Positions 8,487 to 16,988 are shown, numbered from the stretch's first letter. The stretch: DNA of 64,000 nucleotides from Bdellovibrionales bacterium (GCA_016786465.1 JAEUWC010000025.1:1-64000); one strand, 5' to 3'. Translations and numbers: made by a program. Notes: a model not told the origin generated them from the letters alone.

Positions 8487-9915
8487 CCAACCTCGATCCA
8501 AAAGTGTCGCCACCGACGACTTGCGAAAGGCGCCCTTCTTCTCCTTGAAGCGCTAAATAATTCCCGACCACGGCACGAGCCAAGCTGGTCACATCATTGC
8601 TGACCAATGTCGCCTGACGGTCTACGCCGATTTTACCGCCCTCGCGAAACCAGCCGACCTGACGCTTATTTCCGCGCACAATTGCGGAAGTGCTTCTTGG
8701 TGCGGAAGGACGCAGAACCAGAAGAACGGTCGCCCCCTTTTCACCGTCATCGCCAGTCCAAACGCCTTTGCCCCGACCCGCTGCCGAATCATCAGTGGTT
8801 CCGTCGCTGTAAACCGAACCGTCGGTGTACAAGTAAATCATCAGGGGTTTGTTCTTGGCTTTTGCCAGTTCAAGCATCTGTCCTACCATCCGCCCTGCCG
8901 CTTCGTCGCGCGCTTCACCGTCCGACCGGTTTCCGCTGTGGTAGTCATACCCGCCCATTTCAATGGTTGAAGCCCCAAGGTATCCGTCCAAGACCAACTT
9001 GGCGGCAGTTGCGGCCTTTTGCTGGTTCCCATCGTTTGCCAAGTTGGTGAAAACCTGGGTGACCGCAGGATCCAAAGTCGGATTGATCACAGCGGGGGTA
9101 ATTTTTTCTGCGATGGAATTGGCATTGATGTATCCGCACCGAACCAATTCGCGCACCTGCGTCGGAAGATCCATCGAACTAAAAGCCGTCAGCTGCGAGC
9201 CGCTGAGCTTTTCAATCGCCTTTCCCACTTTTGCTGCTTTTTCCGCGTTCAAAAGTGTCACTAGCTTTCCTGCCTGAACCAGGTTTACGGCGTCGCTTGG
9301 GCGCGAAACCAGAACGGGACGAAAAGCCGGGTCATAGGATGCGGGAGGAACCACCGAGCTTCCCCCGGATTCCGTGGTCCTGGAGCCACCCAAAGCTGAA
9401 AGCCCGCCACGAGTACCCGAAGCCGCAATCCAAAACGAAGGGTTAAACGGGTTATTGCTGGTGTCATCGTTCGAAGCCACACAAAAGACCGCACCATCGA
9501 CACAGGCCCGAGTCGCAGCAGTCGTGGTCGCAAGCATGCCGCGAAGAAATCCACTGTCAGGATGAAAGGCCAGACCGAATTCTTCGTTCAAAGTAATTCC
9601 GCCCGTCTGAGGTCGCATCGTGGTCGGAAGTCCCAGTCCGGTATAATCCGTCAGGAAGTCTTTCTGTCCGCCCTGCTTTCCCACCATGACGTTGGATCCA
9701 GCAATATTGCTTCCGCCTGCTAAATCCACGCAGATGAATGGAACGCGACCTGAACTGACAATCAAGTCCGCGCAGCCCAAAGACTGTGCAAAAGCGTTCT
9801 TAAAAAGCAAGGACGTCAAGGTCGGGGCCAGCAGAATCAGCCCGCCATTCATCGCGCCTTGGGCCAGAAACTGTCTTCTTGTTACCGGTTTGCCATGATT
9901 GTTTTCGTCGCTCAT
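8455..9915 (-). CDS. DUF1501-like protein with Tat-type signal
   Basis: 486 residues. The N-terminus carries TRRQFLAQG followed by a hydrophobic stretch ending AFAQS, a Tat-type leader, so the protein probably folds before export. The body has motifs seen in DUF1501/sulfatase-like proteins: CVDLAGGSN, FHPDSGF, a GGYDYHSG segment and YTDGSVYSDG. In Planctomycetes such proteins pair with large haem c proteins of the DUF1588/DUF1585 type, and a DUF1585-like cytochrome is encoded two genes upstream here. A periplasmic enzyme role is inferred. The substrate cannot be told from the sequence. Confidence 0.7.
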   Translation of the reverse strand: MSDENNHGKPVTRRQFLAQGAMNGGLILLAPTLTSLLFKNAFAQSLGCADLIVSSGRVPFICVDLAGGSNIAGSNVMVGKQGGQKDFLTDYTGLGLPTTMRPQTGGITLNEEFGLAFHPDSGFLRGMLATTTAATRACVDGAVFCVASNDDTSNNPFNPSFWIAASGTRGGLSALGGSRTTESGGSSVVPPASYDPAFRPVLVSRPSDAVNLVQAGKLVTLLNAEKAAKVGKAIEKLSGSQLTAFSSMDLPTQVRELVRCGYINANSIAEKITPAVINPTLDPAVTQVFTNLANDGNQQKAATAAKLVLDGYLGASTIEMGGYDYHSGNRSDGEARDEAAGRMVGQMLELAKAKNKPLMIYLYTDGSVYSDGTTDDSAAGRGKGVWTGDDGEKGATVLLVLRPSAPRSTSAIVRGNKRQVGWFREGGKIGVDRQATLVSNDVTSLARAVVGNYLALQGEEGRLSQVVGGDTFGSRLDEYLVFNKIT

Positions 9916-9929
9916 CTGTCGCTCCCTAC

Positions 9930-10541
9930 TTATAAAAGTGTGACCGGCGATGCCGCCAGCACAGCAGTACAGACACCTTTGATAATCGCGCGAGTATTGG
10001 TCGTGTTGTTGGTGACTCCGGCTTTTAAATCATTCGTCAACGCCAGCAAGGTCTGGTCAGAATCCGTCCTCGCTGGAATTCGGTCTAAGCCATTTCCCCA
10101 GAACCGAGATTTCAACTGCTGAACGATCAAAAGAGTTCTTTGATCGTTCTGAAAAACGACTGACGGATTCTGTGAAAAGTCGACCGTCGTAAGAATTGCC
10201 GCTCGAAGCGTCGAGTCTTCGATCAAGCGATCGCAGAATTCGACTGCCAGCTTTCCAATGGCGATCTGGTTCGAAGGAGAAAACGCAGCCGCATCGTTTC
10301 CCGAGGGCAGCTGGCTGCGAAGATTGTTGTAAGCATCTCGAACCTGGGTATTGGTCATGGGCACGCCGGTCAACACACTGAAGGTCGAAAAGATCTGTTC
10401 CCCGTTTTTTACCCCAAGCTGAAAGCCACTTCCGGACGCTTCATAAGTTCGAACCGACGAAGATCGAACGTTATAGTTGACACGATCCGTACATCCCGAC
10501 AGCGCCAACGTCCCCAGCAAGAATCCCGCGAAAATTTTCAT
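9930..10541 (-). CDS. Putative lipoprotein
   Basis: About 203 residues. MKIFAGFLLGTLALSGC is a textbook lipoprotein signal with lipobox LSGC. The mature part contains only two further cysteines (VEFCDRL and KGVCTAV), has no haem motif and looks mainly helical. A one-codon-longer ATG at 10544 is possible and would overlap the stop of the preceding cytochrome gene. It sits between the DUF1585-like cytochrome and the DUF1501-like protein, so it may be an accessory subunit of the same complex. No family is recognised. Confidence 0.7.
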   Translation of the reverse strand: MKIFAGFLLGTLALSGCTDRVNYNVRSSSVRTYEASGSGFQLGVKNGEQIFSTFSVLTGVPMTNTQVRDAYNNLRSQLPSGNDAAAFSPSNQIAIGKLAVEFCDRLIEDSTLRAAILTTVDFSQNPSVVFQNDQRTLLIVQQLKSRFWGNGLDRIPARTDSDQTLLALTNDLKAGVTNNTTNTRAIIKGVCTAVLAASPVTLL

Positions 10542-10543
10542 CA

Positions 10544-11704
10544 TCAGGTCCCCAAACAGAATCGCGGAACGTCCGCAAAGACTTCCTTAATGTTGTAGTT
10601 CGATGTTTCAAAAAGCCTAACCGTCGATTCAAGTGCTTCGCGCTCGGACACGGTCGGCGGTCGCAAACAAACCTTGGTAAAGACCCTTTCCACCATGCAT
10701 GAAGAAAAGGCCTGAGTTGCAGCAAGCGCGGCGCCTAGTTGTCGAGCACCACGCCCCTGAGTGTACTCGCCGCCTGACGACGGCTTTCTCCATCCCAACG
10801 ATGCGTTTCGCCCGCTGACCATAAAATTCACCCAACTGTCGTCTGTGGTTCGATAGCCATCCGGAAACACGTTTGAATTCTGATTGTACTTGTTCTGGAC
10901 TCGGGACGAATCGTAAGTGGTTTGGTTGTCGTTGAAGTTAAAGTAAGCGAATGCTCCTCCGACACCGTCCTGAAGGGCGTGACAACCCACACATTTGTTC
11001 TTGAAAGTTCGGCTGTCCCCACCCGGGCTTCGATCGACATCCCGTCGTACGCGTGTATCAGGAAGCGAAGTGTCCTGAAGCGCTTCCAAGTCCTTGCAAA
11101 GGTAGTTCACAGCCAAGAATCGAAACATTCTGCGGTTCGTGCCAGCGCTGAAAAAGGCTGATCCTGCTGCCCGCGTGGTAATGACCCCTGCGGTGTCGAC
11201 AATCCCGGTCTGGGTCGATTGATTGACCCGTACCAGATTGGACGCGTTGCTTAGGTCGATGCGCCGGACTTCTAGGTCTCGGTAGTGATCGTTGTTTTCG
11301 CGTGAAAACGCCGGAATGGTTCCTGCGCTGACCAACGCCGGCGATGCAACATATAGGTGATCGCCATAAAGAACCTGGTCGAATGGAATATTATCCCGGA
11401 CCATCCCGATGATTGTCGCGACGTAATCGTTTAAGACCAGATCGATCGAACGGGCGACGTTCGTAAAAGGCATTGCCCAGTTCTTCAAAGTCAGATTGTA
11501 GAAACTGGCTTGATTGATCGCCACTTTAGCTGCATCGACCGACTTACCCTGCGAAACCAAGTTTTCCATTTGGGTCAAGACCGACCCTGACGGCGGGACT
11601 CCGGCGATTCGTTCGTGGATTAATTTGGCTTTATCGCGGGCTGAAGCCGCCCAAGCAGAACACGAAAACAGCAGAACAAGTAAAGGTGCAAGCATCCTGC
11701 TCAT
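10544..11704 (-). CDS. Exported c-type cytochrome with DUF1585-like C-terminus
   Basis: 386 residues with a signal peptide (MSRMLAPLLVLLFSCSAWAASA). One haem motif, KCVGCH, lies near residue 242. The last 70 residues (FSSCMVERVFTKVCLRPP, then a helix with SNYNIKEVFADV) resemble the DUF1585 module that ends the large planctomycete haem proteins, but the upstream DUF1592/1588 parts look reduced or diverged. The ribosome-binding site GGAGGG lies 6 bases before the start, inside the loop of a small hairpin. It is the first gene of a minus-strand cluster running to 6384 and is divergent from the plus-strand gene at 11.8 kb. Confidence 0.7.
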   Translation of the reverse strand: MSRMLAPLLVLLFSCSAWAASARDKAKLIHERIAGVPPSGSVLTQMENLVSQGKSVDAAKVAINQASFYNLTLKNWAMPFTNVARSIDLVLNDYVATIIGMVRDNIPFDQVLYGDHLYVASPALVSAGTIPAFSRENNDHYRDLEVRRIDLSNASNLVRVNQSTQTGIVDTAGVITTRAAGSAFFSAGTNRRMFRFLAVNYLCKDLEALQDTSLPDTRVRRDVDRSPGGDSRTFKNKCVGCHALQDGVGGAFAYFNFNDNQTTYDSSRVQNKYNQNSNVFPDGYRTTDDSWVNFMVSGRNASLGWRKPSSGGEYTQGRGARQLGAALAATQAFSSCMVERVFTKVCLRPPTVSEREALESTVRLFETSNYNIKEVFADVPRFCLGT

Positions 11705-11705
11705 C

Positions 11706-11725
11706 TGAAACCCTCCATGGTTTCA
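11706..11725 (-). promoter_or_regulatory. Hairpin enclosing the ribosome-binding site
   Basis: The 7-bp arms TGAAACC and GGTTTCA flank a short loop. On the minus strand the arms and loop hold the GGAGGG ribosome-binding site of the cytochrome gene that starts at 11704. A five-codon reading frame (ATG GAG GGT TTC AGA TGA) begins in the same place, and its stop overlaps the gene's ATG. The structure could limit translation initiation. This is inference from base pairing only. Confidence 0.35.
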
Positions 11726-11812
11726 AGACCCGCGGCCAAGCTGGAATGCGCCCGGCCTATATCTAATAGAAAGATTCTAGCTGGATCCAGAAACCTGAGT
11801 AAACTAAAAGCC

Positions 11813-12508
11813 GTGAACTCGATCGAGAAATTCATCATCTTTGCCGGCATCGGTTTGACGGGTTCTTGGCTATGGATCAGTCATAAAAACGACGCCGATC
11901 TTCCGACCCTACCCGACCTGCCCGCCACTTCGCAGTCGTCGATTGCAGAAGTAAAAGAAATTTTGGCTCCTGAAAAATCTGTTGGAAATGCAGCAGTACA
12001 AGCCGTGTCCCCGCCGGCTGGTACACAGCCCAATTTGGCGCAGGCCATGAATCAAGTGATCGCGAAAATTGAAAACGAAAATCCTGATCTTCGCTTAGAC
12101 CAGATCAAGGATCATGAACCACCCCCGGCACTTGCTGAGCCGGGCACCGCTTCATTGTTTGACGCCGCGAAAACTGAAAATGAAATCGATCAGCTGCAGC
12201 GCAGTTCTGGGGAAGAAGCAATGGTCGAAGCCTTAGGTGGTGGAAGACAAGCGACCCTGCTACGCCGAATCATCATGAACCGACGGCACGCTGGAAAAAT
12301 TGCGGACGGTGACAAACTGGAAGGTCTTTACCTTCAGGAACTTGGGACAGATGTCGACGCATCCATTTTGGTGTTGGGCCAAGCGCTGAAGGCACTTCCG
12401 AAAACGGATTACCGCGAAGAACACCTAATCATACGTGAAATTGCCAACCAATTGCCCGAAGGACACACCAAACTTCAGGCTAGCCATCCCGACGAGGAAT
12501 TCCAATGA
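11813..12508 (+). CDS. Membrane-anchored hypothetical protein
   Basis: I place the start at GTG 11813, which gives an N-terminal membrane anchor (IEKFIIFAGIGLTGSWLWI). The frame continues upstream to an ATG at 11717, but that extension looks non-coding and crosses the divergent promoter region. The rest, about 210 residues, has a Pro/Ala-rich linker and a helical C-terminal domain. The stop overlaps the ATG of the HAMP-like gene, and that gene overlaps meaB, so three genes are coupled. No family is recognised and the start is uncertain. Confidence 0.6.
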   Translation: MNSIEKFIIFAGIGLTGSWLWISHKNDADLPTLPDLPATSQSSIAEVKEILAPEKSVGNAAVQAVSPPAGTQPNLAQAMNQVIAKIENENPDLRLDQIKDHEPPPALAEPGTASLFDAAKTENEIDQLQRSSGEEAMVEALGGGRQATLLRRIIMNRRHAGKIADGDKLEGLYLQELGTDVDASILVLGQALKALPKTDYREEHLIIREIANQLPEGHTKLQASHPDEEFQ

Positions 12509-12930
12509 AACGGAAAAGATTTCTGATCTATCCCCGATTCCAGCTGACTTTAATCGCCTTTCAATGGGTGATTCTAGGAGCAATCCTGATATCGATTTAC
12601 TTTTCGATTGGAAATGCGGTGACCCACCTAAGATCCACCGCTGTGGAAGTCGGGCTGGACCCCAGTCATCCTTTTTTTCGGTTGATTGCCTTGGAAGAAA
12701 AACTTTTGATCAAATCCCTTCAGTGGCCCTTTGCATTGGCCGCGATAGCCATCACAGTGCTGACGGTTTGGGTTTCTGACCGTTTGGCAGGGCCGATCAT
12801 TCGACTCCGAGAATTCTTCCGAGAAGCAGGGACCAGCGGAAAGGCCGGAGAAGTCCGCTTCCGCAAGGGCGACTTCTTTGATGACTTGCCTGAAGTGATC
12901 AATGATGCTCTAAAGCGAATTACAAAATGA
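12505..12930 (+). CDS. Two-TM protein ending in a HAMP-like segment
   Basis: 141 residues. The first membrane span (about 14-36) is followed by a periplasmic loop of about 40 residues, a second span (73-92) and SDRLAGPIIRLREFF, the start of a HAMP linker. A further 45 residues include VRFRKGDFFDDLPEVIN. No output domain follows, so it is a HAMP-only receptor-like protein. A paralogue with the same order and matching motifs (HRIAGPLTKLK, MVRFRKSDHFHDL) lies at 37827-38411. It is coupled to meaB by an ATGA overlap. It may transmit conformational signals to a partner. The role is unknown. Confidence 0.7.
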   Translation: MKRKRFLIYPRFQLTLIAFQWVILGAILISIYFSIGNAVTHLRSTAVEVGLDPSHPFFRLIALEEKLLIKSLQWPFALAAIAITVLTVWVSDRLAGPIIRLREFFREAGTSGKAGEVRFRKGDFFDDLPEVINDALKRITK

Positions 12931-13895
12931 GCCAGGAACAGAACCCTCCGAACCTAAAAGATCCCAAGAAACTGGTTGAAGCGATGCGCGCCGGGAACCG
13001 TATGGCGTTGGCGCGACTGATTTCAAAAGTCGAAAACCGCGATGCGGATCTGGCAAAGCTAATCGCAGATCTTTATGCACACACCGGCCAAGCGCAGGTT
13101 TGGGGAATTACCGGCCCGCCGGGGGCTGGAAAATCCACCCTGGTTGACCGATTGGCTGCGCAACTTCGTAAAGCTGGAAAGCGCGTCGCGATCGTCGCCG
13201 TCGATCCTTCAAGCCCGTTCACAGGCGGAGCCATCCTAGGCGACCGTATTCGCATGCAAAGTCATACAGGCGACGAAGGCGTTTACATTCGAAGCCTGGG
13301 TACGCGCGGGAAACATGGTGGCCTTTCACACGCGACCAAAGAAGTTGTTTTAGTGCTGGATGCCGCGAAATTTGATGTGATTTTGGTGGAAACGGCGGGG
13401 GTCGGGCAAACGGAATTGGATATTTTGAAACTGGCCCAGACCGTGATTGTGGTTTTAGTTCCGGAAAGCGGGGATTCGATTCAGGTCATGAAAGCAGGCC
13501 TGATGGAAATCGCCGACGTCTTTGCGGTGAACAAAAGCGATCGGCCCGAAGCTGACAAAATGGTTCGTGAACTGACCACGATGGTGGGCATGATCGATCA
13601 CGATGAAAAGACTTGGCTGATGCCAGTCCATAAAACCGAAGCGGTTCGTGACGTAGGGGTCAGCGAATTGATGGAATCCATTCGTAAGCACCAAGACCAC
13701 TTGACCGTCACAGGCAAAAGAACCGAAAAGGCCCGCCGTTTCTTTAAAAATGAAGTCCTGGATATCTTGACTGAAAAACTCAGTCAGACAGTGAATTCTG
13801 CTTTTGAAACTAGTTCTGGCCAGGAACTGTTAAGCCAGCTGATCGAACGGAAGACCGACCCTTACGAAGCGGCAAAAATCATTTCCCATCAGTAA
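12927..13895 (+). CDS. meaB: MeaB/ArgK-family P-loop GTPase
   Basis: 322 residues. The Walker A motif GPPGAGKS lies near residue 61. AVDPSSPFTGGAILGDRIRM is a strong MeaB signature, followed by ETAGVGQTELD and the base-specificity motif NKSD. MeaB-type G proteins guard cobalamin-dependent acyl-CoA mutases such as methylmalonyl-CoA mutase, helping load and protect the adenosylcobalamin cofactor in the cytoplasm. No mutase gene is visible in this window. The start overlaps the stop of the HAMP-like gene (ATGA). Length and motifs are complete. Confidence 0.93.
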   Translation: MSQEQNPPNLKDPKKLVEAMRAGNRMALARLISKVENRDADLAKLIADLYAHTGQAQVWGITGPPGAGKSTLVDRLAAQLRKAGKRVAIVAVDPSSPFTGGAILGDRIRMQSHTGDEGVYIRSLGTRGKHGGLSHATKEVVLVLDAAKFDVILVETAGVGQTELDILKLAQTVIVVLVPESGDSIQVMKAGLMEIADVFAVNKSDRPEADKMVRELTTMVGMIDHDEKTWLMPVHKTEAVRDVGVSELMESIRKHQDHLTVTGKRTEKARRFFKNEVLDILTEKLSQTVNSAFETSSGQELLSQLIERKTDPYEAAKIISHQ

Positions 13896-13962
13896 GTCAA
13901 TAACTTAATGCGGCGCACAATAGACAGGCACCTCTGACACATAATACCTGACAAAAACACTC

Positions 13963-13990
13963 TAAAGCTATCCGAGTACCTGACCGAATA
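13963..13990 (+). promoter_or_regulatory. Sigma-28-like promoter of first flagellin gene
   Basis: TAAAGCTA, then 12 bases, then ACCGAATA. Compared with the flagellar sigma-28 consensus (TAAAGTTT, 11 bases, GCCGATAA) the -35 is good and the -10 is a fair match. It lies about 230 bases upstream of the flagellin ATG at 14222. Confidence 0.5.
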
Positions 13991-14221
13991 GATCAGTGAA
14001 AGAGATTTCTTCTATCTAGAATGGGTCTAATGGAAGGGTCTCCGCAGGGGTACAGCATATTCCTGCACAAACAAAATCGGTTTTGAGGATTCCGAACCCG
14101 GAAGACTTCGCGTGGACAATCGCGTCCTAGGCGAATCTCATGGGCAACTCGGTGATACTCGGGCCGGTTCACGGGACAAGCTTACAGCGCTTGCTCTCGG
14201 GTATTCGGAGAGGTGGAGTAT
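13991..14221 (+). other. Long untranslated leader of first flagellin
   Basis: About 230 bases with no convincing gene lie between the proposed promoter and the flagellin start. It ends in a strong ribosome-binding region (GGAGAGGTGGAG) just before ATG 14222. The remaining sequence of 13896-13962 after the meaB stop shows no clear terminator. The leader may carry post-transcriptional control, but no known RNA element is recognised. Confidence 0.4.
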
Positions 14222-15055
14222 ATGGGTTTGAGGATTGCAACAAACACTCAGTCCCTTGCTGCTCAAAGAAATCTGGGCATCAATGGACAAAATCAAAAGG
14301 GCTCACTTGAAAAGTTAGCCTCGGGCAGCCGTATCGTTCGTTCTGCGGACGATGCAGCAGGCCTGGCAATTTCGGAACACATGAAGGGTCAGATTCGTTC
14401 GATTCGCCAAGGCACGCGCAACGCGAACGACGGAATCTCGATGATTCAAGTGGCTGAAGGCGCCATGAACGAAACCAGCAACATCTTGATTCGTTTCCGC
14501 GAACTGTCTATGCAGGCAGCTTCGGACACGATCGGCGATGTTGAGCGTGGATTCATCGACAAAGAAGTTCAACAGTTGAAGCAAGAAGTTGATCGCATTG
14601 CGCAGTCAACCGAATTTGCTGGAACGAAACTTCTGACCGGTGAAGGAAACTCGCTAGATATCCAGATCGGCGTTCACAATCGTCCAGACCAAGATCGTTT
14701 CGTTTTCGATCCAAAGAAAACGAACTCGACTTTGTCGAACCTAGGCTTGTCGAGCATCGCAACCCTTTCAAAGGGCGACGCTCAGAACAACCTGGAAAAA
14801 ATCGACATGGCGATTAAGACGTTGGCAGAAAACCGCTCGGAACTAGGCGCTATGCAAAACCGCTTGGTTTCGGTCGTGAACAACGCCCAGATCTACGAAG
14901 AAAACATGTCGGCTGCTAACAGCCGCATTCGGGACTTGGATGTCGCGTCTGAGACCTCGGAGCTGACGAAGAATAACATTCTGACTCAAGCCACCGTATC
15001 GGTCCTCAGTCAAGCGAACCAAAACCCCTTCGCAGCACTGAAGCTGATTGGGTAA
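14222..15055 (+). CDS. fliC: Flagellin
   Basis: 277 residues from ATG 14222. A GTG at 14213 would add three residues and overlap the ribosome-binding site. The N-terminal D0/D1 region (MGLRIATNTQSLAAQRN ... LASGSRIVRSADDAAGLAIS) and the C-terminal helix (ASETSELTKNNILTQATVSVLSQANQNP) are intact. The middle is short, so the protein has essentially no D2/D3 domains, as in Bdellovibrio flagellins. It is exported through the flagellar secretion channel and polymerises into the filament. A paralogue follows at 15481. Confidence 0.96.
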   Translation: MGLRIATNTQSLAAQRNLGINGQNQKGSLEKLASGSRIVRSADDAAGLAISEHMKGQIRSIRQGTRNANDGISMIQVAEGAMNETSNILIRFRELSMQAASDTIGDVERGFIDKEVQQLKQEVDRIAQSTEFAGTKLLTGEGNSLDIQIGVHNRPDQDRFVFDPKKTNSTLSNLGLSSIATLSKGDAQNNLEKIDMAIKTLAENRSELGAMQNRLVSVVNNAQIYEENMSAANSRIRDLDVASETSELTKNNILTQATVSVLSQANQNPFAALKLIG

Positions 15056-15079
15056 TCACCACCAGTAGTATAAAGGAAG

Positions 15080-15101
15080 GGGGCCGTCGGGAGACGGCCC
15101 C
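15080..15101 (+). terminator. Terminator after first flagellin
   Basis: GC-rich hairpin with arms GGGGCCGTC-type and GACGGCCCC-type around a GGGA loop, 25 bases after the flagellin stop, followed by a moderately T-rich stretch (TGACTTTAT). It probably ends the first flagellin transcript. Confidence 0.7.
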
Positions 15102-15194
15102 TGACTTTATCGCCAGGTTCGCCATATCCCTTCCTTTTCTTATAGACGGCTATCTAGCCGATCTTCCAGGGCTTTCTGCCCATTGTTAAGTCAC

Positions 15195-15221
15195 TAAAAC
15201 TTTTTGACGCGCCGCCGATAG
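15195..15221 (+). promoter_or_regulatory. Sigma-28 promoter of second flagellin gene
   Basis: TAAAACTT, 11 bases, GCCGATAG: nearly the full flagellar sigma-28 consensus with exact spacing. It lies about 260 bases upstream of the second flagellin start. Confidence 0.75.
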
Positions 15222-15480
15222 GTAGTTATCAGCCGATGGACTTATCCATCGGGCCATCTGATGACGTCTGCCAAGGTACCTTGCTGTTACTGTAGGCGGT
15301 GTTGTTCGGTTGTCCCTCTGCGCCCGTGTACCCACCCATGCGCGACGCAGACTTGGGTCCAAGACAGACGTTTTAACCAAGGACTCATTTTTCCGTGAAA
15401 ACGGCGAAATGATTCAGGCGAAGCTCTGCCCGCAAAGCGATGCAGTGCATGAACCTGAGCCCTTTTGAAGGACGTTAGTT
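15222..15480 (+). other. Long untranslated leader of second flagellin
   Basis: About 260 bases between the sigma-28 promoter and ATG 15481 with no convincing gene. An 8-bp perfect hairpin (CCGATGGA, loop CTTA, TCCATCGG; 15233-15252) sits close to the expected 5' end of the transcript and could stabilise it. The ribosome-binding site AAGGA precedes the ATG by about 9 bases. No known riboswitch is recognised. Confidence 0.45.
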
Positions 15481-16320
15481 ATGGGCTTAAGAATAGCTAC
15501 TAATATGGGCTCGCTAGTTACTCAGCGGGCTTTGGCAAATACCACCACTCAACAAGCAAAGTCGTTTCAGCGCTTGGCTTCGGGAAGCCGAATCACCCAC
15601 GCTGGCGACGACGCAGCTGGATTGTCTATCAGCGAAAACCTGCGCGGGCAGATTCGTTCGATGGCACAGGCTGAACGCAACGCAAGCGACGGCATTAGTT
15701 TCGTGCAAGTCGCTGAAGGTGGATTGAACGAAATCGGCAATATCTTGATTCGTTTGCGCGAACTGGCCATCCAGGCCGCAAGCGACACCGTCGGCGACCG
15801 CGAACGCGGCTTCATCGACAAGGAAGTTCAGTCACTTCTTCAGGAAGTCGACCGAATTGCGAACGTCACCAACTTCAACGGCACTCAGCTGTTGAACGGT
15901 GAAGCTCCTCGCGGAGAACTGTCGTTCCAAGTCGGCGTACGCAAAGAAGGCGACAATTCAGACCGTATCGTCTTCAACCCAAAGGAATTCAACGTTCGCG
16001 CTGATGAACTTGGGATCAAGAAGATGTCCTATGAACGTGGCAGCGATGCTCGCGATGCGATCGACAAGGTCGACAAAGCGATGGGCATGGTGTTCGAGAA
16101 CCGCGCAAAATTGGGCGCATTCCAGAACAAACTGCAATCGACTGTCCAGAACCTAAGTATCGGACGTGAGAACTTGGCAGCTGCCCGTTCACGTATCGCT
16201 GATACTGATGTCGCATCCGAAACCGCAGAACTGGTTCGCACGAACATTCTGCAATCGGCCGGCATCTCGGTCTTGGCTCAAGCAAATTCGGCGCCTTCGC
16301 AGGCCCTGAAGCTGCTGTAA
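15481..16320 (+). CDS. fliC: Flagellin, second copy
   Basis: 279 residues with the same architecture as the preceding flagellin: N-terminal MGLRIATNMGSLVTQRAL ... LASGSRITHAGDDAAGLSIS and C-terminal ASETAELVRTNILQSAGISVLAQANSAP, with a short variable middle. The two copies differ at many positions throughout, so they are diverged paralogues rather than a recent duplication. Separate promoters, leaders and terminators imply independent expression and perhaps placement in different parts of the filament, as in multi-flagellin bacteria. Confidence 0.96.
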   Translation: MGLRIATNMGSLVTQRALANTTTQQAKSFQRLASGSRITHAGDDAAGLSISENLRGQIRSMAQAERNASDGISFVQVAEGGLNEIGNILIRLRELAIQAASDTVGDRERGFIDKEVQSLLQEVDRIANVTNFNGTQLLNGEAPRGELSFQVGVRKEGDNSDRIVFNPKEFNVRADELGIKKMSYERGSDARDAIDKVDKAMGMVFENRAKLGAFQNKLQSTVQNLSIGRENLAAARSRIADTDVASETAELVRTNILQSAGISVLAQANSAPSQALKLL

Positions 16321-16384
16321 TAAAATGCCAAAAAAGTGTCCGTCGCGAGTTTGAACCGATTCTCGCGCCGGCTCCTTAAGCCCA

Positions 16385-16414
16385 CCCCCGGAAGGTCGCA
16401 GGATCTTTCGGGGG
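16385..16414 (+). terminator. Terminator after second flagellin
   Basis: Stem CCCCCG/CGGGGG extended by G-T and A-T pairs, followed by TTGCTTATTT. It lies 65 bases after the flagellin stop and directly before the end of the convergent minus-strand gene. Confidence 0.65.
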
Positions 16415-16418
16415 TTGC

Positions 16419-16988
16419 TTATTTCAGACGTTTAAAAGTGATCTCGGGTCGTAGACGCACAGCGTGCTTGGCGCTCAGCTGGCGAGTAGCCGCCCCGGAC
16501 TTAGCTTCTGTTGGGTCCACCGACTGCAGCACCTTTGCATCAATAAAGGTCGCTAGCGAATCGAAACGGACTTGCTTGCCGGAAATTTCGTAGCGTTCTT
16601 CTTCACCCACGTCCAGACGCCCTAGCTTTCCGAATTTCAGACGAACTTCCCGTTGATCGATGCGTTTTGCGGAACCCGTTTGGACACAGGTGGATTCTTC
16701 ATGATCGCAGGATCGCATGACGGGTTCTCCGTCATACACGGTTTCGTAGCCACAAGAATAATGGGGTCCATAGACCCGAGTCAGGACTTCACGAACGCAG
16801 ACCGCGTAAGTAAATTCGATCTGCAAAGTCAGTTTCACTTTTCTAGGAGTCTGGTGATTGCGAACCACAATCACACGATCCGCTTGTGCCGCCGCAGACT
16901 GACCATCCAACTGGACTTCCTGAACAGTTTGCGCGACTGCCAAGCTCGAAAACAAAAACGACCCTAAAGCAAAACCTAAATATTTCAT
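16419..16988 (-). CDS. Secreted cysteine-containing protein, short paralogue
   Basis: About 190 residues from ATG 16988, which gives a signal peptide (MKYLGFALGSFLFSSLAVAQ). It is the third member in transcription order of a tandem family. Shared motifs are VIVVRNHQTPRKVKLTL, a YGP-x-YSCGYET segment and VGEEERYEISGKQ. It has four cysteines after the signal. The block of about 35 residues carrying four further cysteines in its two neighbours is missing, as if deleted in frame. It was probably periplasmic or outer surface. No known family is recognised. Confidence 0.7.
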   Translation of the reverse strand: MKYLGFALGSFLFSSLAVAQTVQEVQLDGQSAAAQADRVIVVRNHQTPRKVKLTLQIEFTYAVCVREVLTRVYGPHYSCGYETVYDGEPVMRSCDHEESTCVQTGSAKRIDQREVRLKFGKLGRLDVGEEERYEISGKQVRFDSLATFIDAKVLQSVDPTEAKSGAATRQLSAKHAVRLRPEITFKRLK

